A stretch of DNA of 64,000 bases, taken from the NCBI GenBank assembly GCA_936440205.1, contig OW387148.1, forward strand, positions 1,302,001-1,366,000. The letters run 5' to 3'. The stretch's first letter is position 1. Every line of letters starts with the position of its first letter. The translations under genes were made by a program, and so were the position numbers. This stretch comes from Lepidonotus clava (taxonomy: Eukaryota > Annelida > Polychaeta > Phyllodocida > Polynoidae). The notes beneath the pieces are model-generated. The model had not been told where the DNA came from, did not search any database, and saw only the letters and a program-made list of their open reading frames with translations. Shown in pieces: positions 59,251 through 64,000 of the stretch.

Positions 59251-59359
59251 GTGACCCTGGGCGTGTTTACTCAGAGGTCGTCCGTCACGGCTGGCTGGTG
59301 ACAGCCCCCCTACCCGGACACGCCGGGAGTGGCCGGCCTCCAGGTGACGCCACCAATAA

Positions 59360-59610
59360 AGATGCAAATCCCGCGCCGCGCCGTTTTACGCGTCGTGTTT
59401 ACTTTTCGCGCCGCGCCTCAATGCAGCTGTCAGCGCCGCGTTACCTAGCAACGCGCCGCGCCTCCTCAGCTATGTTGCGTCGCCACCGCTGCCTACGTCA
59501 CGACGTCGCGCTTCATTTGCACATCAATGGGATTAAGCGACGCGCCGCGCCAAATGCCCTTAATTGTTGTCGCGGGCGTGTCGCGTCCAACACGGGCGCG
59601 TAAAAACAGG
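59360..59610. promoter_or_regulatory. CpG island with X-box and E2F-like site
   Basis: CGCGCCGCGCC-type words occur four times (about 59373, 59407, 59452, 59540). GTTACCTAGCAAC (59440-59452) is a palindromic RFX X-box, and TTTTCGCGCC (about 59403) is an E2F-type site. TACGTCACGACGTC lies at about 59494. The combination looks like a regulatory island, with no exon recognised. Confidence 0.45.
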
Positions 59611-59639
59611 CGCGGGAGGCGGAGGGGGCTGTTACCAGG

Positions 59640-60374
59640 GTGAAACCGTCGTGTAGGCTGATCCGACGTAATCCGAAACGATTACTCCGTCGGGAGTTAT
59701 TTTCATCTCATTGTGGGATCATTGTGGCCGCTCAAGTTGAATCTGCGGTGGGCCGGAATGAAGAAGATGGAAGAAAAATGTTTAGTCAGTTTTGCACTTG
59801 GCGCAGAACACCTGGGTGAAAGGGTTTTGGTGTTGTGACACTGCAAATAATTAAAAGTACAAAAGAACCTAAATCTTTGAAAATAGCAGACCTAAATTGA
59901 AAAGTGAAAAGTTGCTTCCCAATGTGAATGTTTCGTGTTATTGTCATTAGATGTATTTACTCTAGAAAGGTTGTCTTTCAATCCAATGAAAAGGCACCAC
60001 AATGCTATTTGTGAACTAGAAATGGTTGCTTAAGTGAGTCATTCTTCTCCCAGGACTCAAAGAATTCTCCAAATCACATAAGAAAGCGCAATTATGAATA
60101 TTAAACAATTAAAACTATTCGACGAAATAACAGTCCATATTAAGTCTTACCTGAATTTCAAAGTTTTTAATCAAATCAGTCACATGTTGCCATGTATTTC
60201 ATGTGGAAATATGGTGTTTAAACTATTGAAATAAAAACAGGAGGACTGTGTCATTTAGATAATGATAAGACTCTCACGCCTTATTGTCTTACGATGCATT
60301 CAACTTTGTCTTACGTAGATATTTTGTATTTCTTTAGTTTGTTCCATTGTTATCCCGAAATATTTTTAATATAA
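59640..60374. other. AT-rich, no gene seen
   Basis: Nothing recognised. A donor-like CAG|GTAAGA exists on the minus strand at about 60150 but lacks a clear pyrimidine tract. Confidence 0.5.
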
Positions 60375-60404
60375 TTGATTTTTCTTTTATTTTTCTAGGT
60401 GAGT
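60375..60404 (+). promoter_or_regulatory. Recursive splice-like site (CTAG|GTGAGT)
   Basis: GATTTTTCTTTTATTTTTCT leads to AG at 60397-60398 and is followed at once by GTGAGTG. The pyrimidine tract is the strongest seen in the window. It fits the juxtaposed 3'/5' splice site consensus for recursive splicing. Use is inferred. Confidence 0.5.
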
Positions 60405-61340
60405 GTCAATCGATATTTTACGGATCAATCAACATAATTGAAGGTATGAAGGTCAAGTAGTGGGACGGAGACCACGGTAAAATGATTAATTCAGTTACAT
60501 GTTCACTAATGTCTTCGAAACCTCTTTAAACTGACCAGGAGTGTTTAGGTAGAAACAAACAGTTGTGTTGAATATCTCTATCTTGCTTTTGCAAAAGAAA
60601 CTTGTAAGAAAAACAAATCTTTTCAATAGATTTTGTCCCACATTGAAAAATGTTGGCGATGAGAATAATGTTAATTCCCGAGTAGTTTTCACGTTGGCAA
60701 ATATTTCCCAGTGAGTTCACCAAATGCAAGTTATCTCACCTTGGAATATTTCGAATGCACAATATGTTCGTAGAAAAACGTAGTTTCTATGTTTCTTTAA
60801 GTTTGTGTGTGTGTGTTTCTTTATCTGGCAACAATGGTACTCCTTGATGAATGTTTAATCAGTTTATGATTGTATCATTGTCCCTTGTTGACAGACAGTG
60901 ATTAGTCTTAAGCAAAGACAAAACGACAACCTTTGGAGCCCGGGACATGTAAGGGGAGACTAGGACAGGGCAATTTCCATTTCTTCCAGATGAAGGAAAA
61001 GACACACAAAAAGACCACCTTTAGCTTTGGGCCCAGCAGGATGCACAAGAAAACACGAGCCCCAACAATCTACCATAGAAATAAAACGTGCAAAAACAAG
61101 AATTTGGCCAAAACACAACTGGATGCTGCCTATTTTTTAATCATCCCCGCCGCGAAACGGCCACCTGGCCCTGGGCCAGGTGCCGGGGGTGGTTATTCAA
61201 TAACTTAATTAATTAATTGGTTATGTAGTAGTCACTTTCCATAGTTGATAACGGCAGTCTGCCAACATTCGGCAATGTAAGTAAACTATGCTTGATAATA
61301 CTGCTTAATATGCTTATAATTACTTAATTTTATAAAGCCA
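60405..61340. other. No gene seen
   Basis: AT-rich DNA with a short GT run (about 60806) and AATTAATTAATT at about 61207. Confidence 0.5.
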
Positions 61341-61377
61341 TGTGTGGACGAGTTTGAAGGAAAATAAGGAATTCAAT

Positions 61378-61767
61378 ATGATCCCTGCACATGTTGTGAT
61401 ACAGACCCATCGGCGAATTTCGGATATACGCTGTTGCCGTGCGCCGCTGTTGCTACACACCGCTGTTCCTATGCGCTGCTTAGCAACCGCCCTTATAAAC
61501 GCACTCTGCCTCTCAATGCCCAGTTCTGGTCAATGTCCAGCCCTAGGTGGACCCGGAGGTGGACGTGGTGAACGCGGTCAGGTCTACCAGAATAACATGA
61601 TATATCCAGGTGGACCCTCTCAGGCCTACCTAACTGTTATTACATATTTAGGTAGATTAAGCAGCAAGAAAAGTGCAAAGGACGCTGGGACTGAGAGTGA
61701 CCACGGACTAGAGCGCACCTTGATTCAGGCTATTCTGCAGCTATATCGCTGCTGTGGTAGGGAGTGA
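61378..61767 (+). CDS. Possible small ORF of unknown function
   Basis: From ATG at 61378 the frame stays open for 129 codons to TGA, long for DNA of average GC. A later ATG at about 61471 would give a 98-residue product whose start (MRCLATALINALCLS) is mildly hydrophobic, like a weak signal peptide. A Gly-rich middle (GGPGGGRGERG) and an end LYRCCGRE follow. No family is recognised, no promoter or poly(A) signal is seen, and a SINE inserted seven bases after the stop. It could be a secreted peptide precursor or chance. Confidence 0.22.
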   Translation: MIPAHVVIQTHRRISDIRCCRAPLLLHTAVPMRCLATALINALCLSMPSSGQCPALGGPGGGRGERGQVYQNNMIYPGGPSQAYLTVITYLGRLSSKKSAKDAGTESDHGLERTLIQAILQLYRCCGRE

Positions 61768-61784
61768 CAACAGGGATTCTAGAG

Positions 61785-62001
61785 ATGATGATTGTTGGAG
61801 TTTATTGCCTACTCAGCAATTTTTAAGCTGTATCAGGACCAACTCATGTTCGTGTTCTTGTACTAAGTACTGTGTGACCGAATCTATGGAGGTGAGAACG
61901 ATGGGAAGTTAAGGAGGTCTAGCACTCAGCTACAAGGATCGAACCCCGGCTGGCCACGTGCAATGCCAACACGCTAACCACTAAACCACCCCGACCCCCT
62001 A
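61785..62001 (-). mobile_element. tRNA-derived SINE, minus orientation, full length
   Basis: On the minus strand it begins near a CGGGGTGG start, with A box TGGTTTAGTGG (plus 61978-61988) and B box GGGGTTCGATCC (plus 61936-61947), the internal Pol III promoter of tRNA genes. A unique body and a tail AATAAACTCCAACAATCATC follow. An 11-bp target duplication GGATTCTAGAG flanks it (61774-61784, 62002-62012), so the insertion is intact. The tail was probably recognised by a partner LINE, not identified here. Confidence 0.9.
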
Positions 62002-62012
62002 GGATTCTAGAG

Positions 62013-62970
62013 TGTAGCTATATATTATTTCTGATTAACACATTACATGTCCTCCATAGTCGGGGTTAGGGTAACATTGCTAAGGTTCTCTTAGATACCT
62101 CATCACTCTCCGAAAATCTTCCTTGATCAGTGGATCTCCAAGCTGAGTATGCATGGGTCATTTTCCCGCCCAGAGAGGCGACATGACTGTGGGTAATGTG
62201 TGGGTGCAGTGGCTGAAGTAGTGTGTAGGGCGTTGGAGGGGCTTCATCTTCTAAATTCCCTAAATGACTTATGTCAGGATATGATCATTTTAATGGACTT
62301 TATTGAAGAATTCTGAAATATGTCAAGATTCCAAAAATTCATGACAACTAACGTTATAGAAAATATTTGTTTGGTGTAAAATATATAAAAAGTCGTATTC
62401 CCGAGCTAGAGGCTCCCTTACCAAGTCGTTTTGGGAATTTTAGATGGCTGGAAAATTTTTCTAAACATTTTTCATGCGATTGTTGAATTGAAAAAGTTAA
62501 CAAATCAATTTCGATGTAATTGCCCAAACCATTAAGATATAGGCCTACCTTTGTTATGTGAAATCGACCCCTCCCCCCTTGCTTTGAATAAAATCCCCGA
62601 TTCTTCCTTCGCCCTACCCTACCCTTAGCCTGGCCTAGACCTCTCTCACCCCCCCCCCCCCCCCCCACTCCCCCGATCGGTATGTAAATCCTGATTAATA
62701 TGTAACATAGGAATTACATTGCGTGATATCTGAAGACAGTCTTGTCCCCTAATGATAATTATGATAATAACAAATGCAACAATCAATCCAAAACTATATT
62801 TCACAATCATTTTCTGGGGTGATTAAATTCTTTTTTCCGGGATGATTGCCCCATTTTCTTGTTACGTGTGTAGTTTTTCTATGTCCAAATTACGTTCTTA
62901 TGCCTTTCTCACCACTCGCTGACATAATTGTATTTAATTAATAATCTTATTATTCGTGCTTGTTATCTTT
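62013..62970. other. No gene seen; C18 tract
   Basis: C18 at 62649-62666 is the longest homopolymer in the window. Nothing else was recognised between the two SINEs. Confidence 0.5.
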
Positions 62971-62981
62971 ATCTTGTTTTT

Positions 62982-63197
62982 AAGGGAGGTGGGATGGTCT
63001 AGTGGTTAGCATTCTGTCATTGCACGCAGACGGCCGGAGTTCGACCCTTGGTGCTGCCTGTTAGACCACCTCACCTTGCCGTTGTTTCCACCCCCATAGA
63101 TTCGATCATGGTACACTGTACAAAAAAAACAACAAGAGTTGGTCCTGATATAGCTGAAAAATTGCTGAATGGACAATAAACTCCAATAATAATCATC
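62982..63197 (+). mobile_element. tRNA-derived SINE, plus orientation, full length
   Basis: Same family as the copy at 61785-62001. A box TGGTCTAGTGG (62995-63005), B box GAGTTCGACCC (63037-63047), shared body words (CCCATAGATTCGATCATGG, GAGTTGGTCCTGATATAGC) and tail AATAAACTCCAATAATAATC. An 11-bp target duplication ATCTTGTTTTT lies at 62971-62981 and 63198-63208. Promoter boxes and both ends are intact. Confidence 0.92.
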
Positions 63198-63344
63198 ATC
63201 TTGTTTTTGTGCCAAAGGGGAGAAGAACACAGTTTCATGTTCCGGCACACCCAGGCCAATGTCATTGGTGTACACTCAGTGGGCGGTGAAAGCAGCCGCA
63301 AACTTGGTCTGAAACCAGTTTAAAAACAATTCTGACATTGCTGA

Positions 63345-63473
63345 CTGTGACAGGGCCACAGTGTGACCTGTCAGTGGCCCGTTGTGGCCGCCCCGCCTCA
63401 GTCTGCGGCCCGCTGACCGCCCAACACCACCACCCTGGTCTTTGGTCATCGAAGTGGGCCGGCCCTGTCACAG
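63345..63473. repeat. Inverted repeat with 13-bp perfect arms
   Basis: CTGTGACAGGGCC (63345-63357) and GGCCCTGTCACAG (63461-63473) enclose about 100 bp of GC-rich DNA. CACCACCACC near 63425 and GGTGGTGG near 63491 add a second, staggered complementarity. It could be the ends of a tiny element or a structured regulatory RNA or DNA. Confidence 0.55.
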
Positions 63474-63969
63474 AACAGGGACTTGTTATTGGTGGTGGCG
63501 GGTGTTGACCTTCAGGAGACAGCAGCTGGACGTGGCTGGACACCACGTGGGGGTCTGGAGGACGTGCCCGGAGGAGAGGTACTGACCGTGGGGCTTGGGT
63601 ATGGGTGTGGGTGTGGGTGGGTGTATGTTGTTTGTAGACATTTGTTATGTAGGATTGGTGTCTTTTCAGCAGTGAGTGGAATCGGTATAAATATTTGTTA
63701 TCAACATTGGTGTTACTGTTAGAAAATATGTTATTCCTCCTGTACCTTCAACGCCAGCTTTTATTTGTCGGTAGGCTGTCAATAGTCGGATGACTCCAAG
63801 GGAATAACTTCTTATTGCCGGATTTATTGTTCGTGATTGGCAACTGTGATATGCGAAATATCCATTGCTATGGACTTGATAATGACACAAGCCAATGTAA
63901 TCTTTTTTAACCGCGTCTGTCCTCAATTGCCTTTACTATCAGATATGTTACTTTCTCTAATTTTATATG

Positions 63970-64000
63970 ATTTCCCACTTTTTGGTTATTTTAGGTTGTG
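63970..64000 (+). promoter_or_regulatory. Strong 3' splice site at window edge
   Basis: TTTCCCACTTTTTGGTTATT leads to TTAG (AG at 63993-63994), followed by GTTGTG to the end of the window. An exon may begin at 63995 and lie beyond this window. It could not be translated. Confidence 0.3.

Noticed and set aside
58995-59603. 202-codon plus-strand ORF
   Set aside because: It crosses a palindromic repeat mosaic and a CpG island, with abrupt changes in composition and no recognisable domain.
60140-60160. Minus-strand CAG|GTAAGA as a recursive site
   Set aside because: The would-be acceptor side (AAACTTTGAAATTCAG) is purine-rich, so it is weaker than the plus-strand sites.
61900-63050. tRNA genes at the two A/B-box sequences
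   Set aside because: Box A and B are present but the acceptor stem does not close, and both sit in SINE copies with a shared tail and target duplications.
1-64000. Retrovirus, LTR, Polinton or other virus-like remains, CRISPR arrays or bacterial-type operons
   Set aside because: I saw no long terminal repeats, capsid, integrase or polymerase-like frames, and no spaced repeats of CRISPR type. The only transposon traces are LINE relics, SINEs and MITEs.

Overview
This is animal nuclear DNA. There is one recognisable multi-membrane-protein exon with good splice sites, two tRNA-derived SINEs with target-site duplications, LINE relics, MITEs, minisatellites and a CA microsatellite. Very GC-rich, CpG-dense islands alternate with AT-rich DNA. 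I see no operons, ribosome binding sites, tRNA or rRNA genes, CRISPR arrays, or retrovirus/LTR/Polinton-like remains. The mix suggests an invertebrate, perhaps a lophotrochozoan, but nothing here fixes the species.

The window is gene-poor. The one confident coding piece is a 205-bp plus-strand exon (4695-4899) of MPDU1, the PQ-loop protein needed for use of dolichol-phosphate-mannose and -glucose. Just upstream lies a train of four decayed partial copies of this exon and its 5' intron flank, plus a fifth shorter fragment. No other MPDU1 exon was recognised. Weaker plus-strand candidates are a TATA-containing promoter with a non-coding first exon (about 11590-11718), an Ig-like exon (36154-36270), a terminal exon with a nearby poly(A) signal (39309-39603), a 129-codon ORF (61378-61767), and an exon start at the right edge (63995). 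Two strong and one moderate juxtaposed 3'/5' splice sites (21549, 51380, 60399) look like recursive-splicing points and suggest that a long plus-strand intron covers much of the window.

Layout: 0-5 kb holds LINE relics and the MPDU1 exon array. 5-12 kb holds GC islands, a 12-bp minisatellite and the promoter candidate. 12-30 kb is mostly AT-rich with a TTAA-type MITE, a GC island with an RFX X-box, and small duplications. 30-36 kb has regulatory-looking islands and a CTCF-like cluster. 37-49 kb has CpG islands and a 27-bp minisatellite split by a MITE. 50-64 kb has motif clusters, a 30-bp minisatellite, more CpG islands and an inverted SINE pair.

The most striking unexplained signal is a 9-bp palindrome, GAGCWGCTC. 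It occurs exactly 22 times where about 0.5 is expected, clusters in the GC islands, and often lies with Sox-like ACAATRGG sites. With the CTCF-like, CRE and RFX-like sites, this suggests the window is a cis-regulatory landscape of a developmental gene lying in or beside it.
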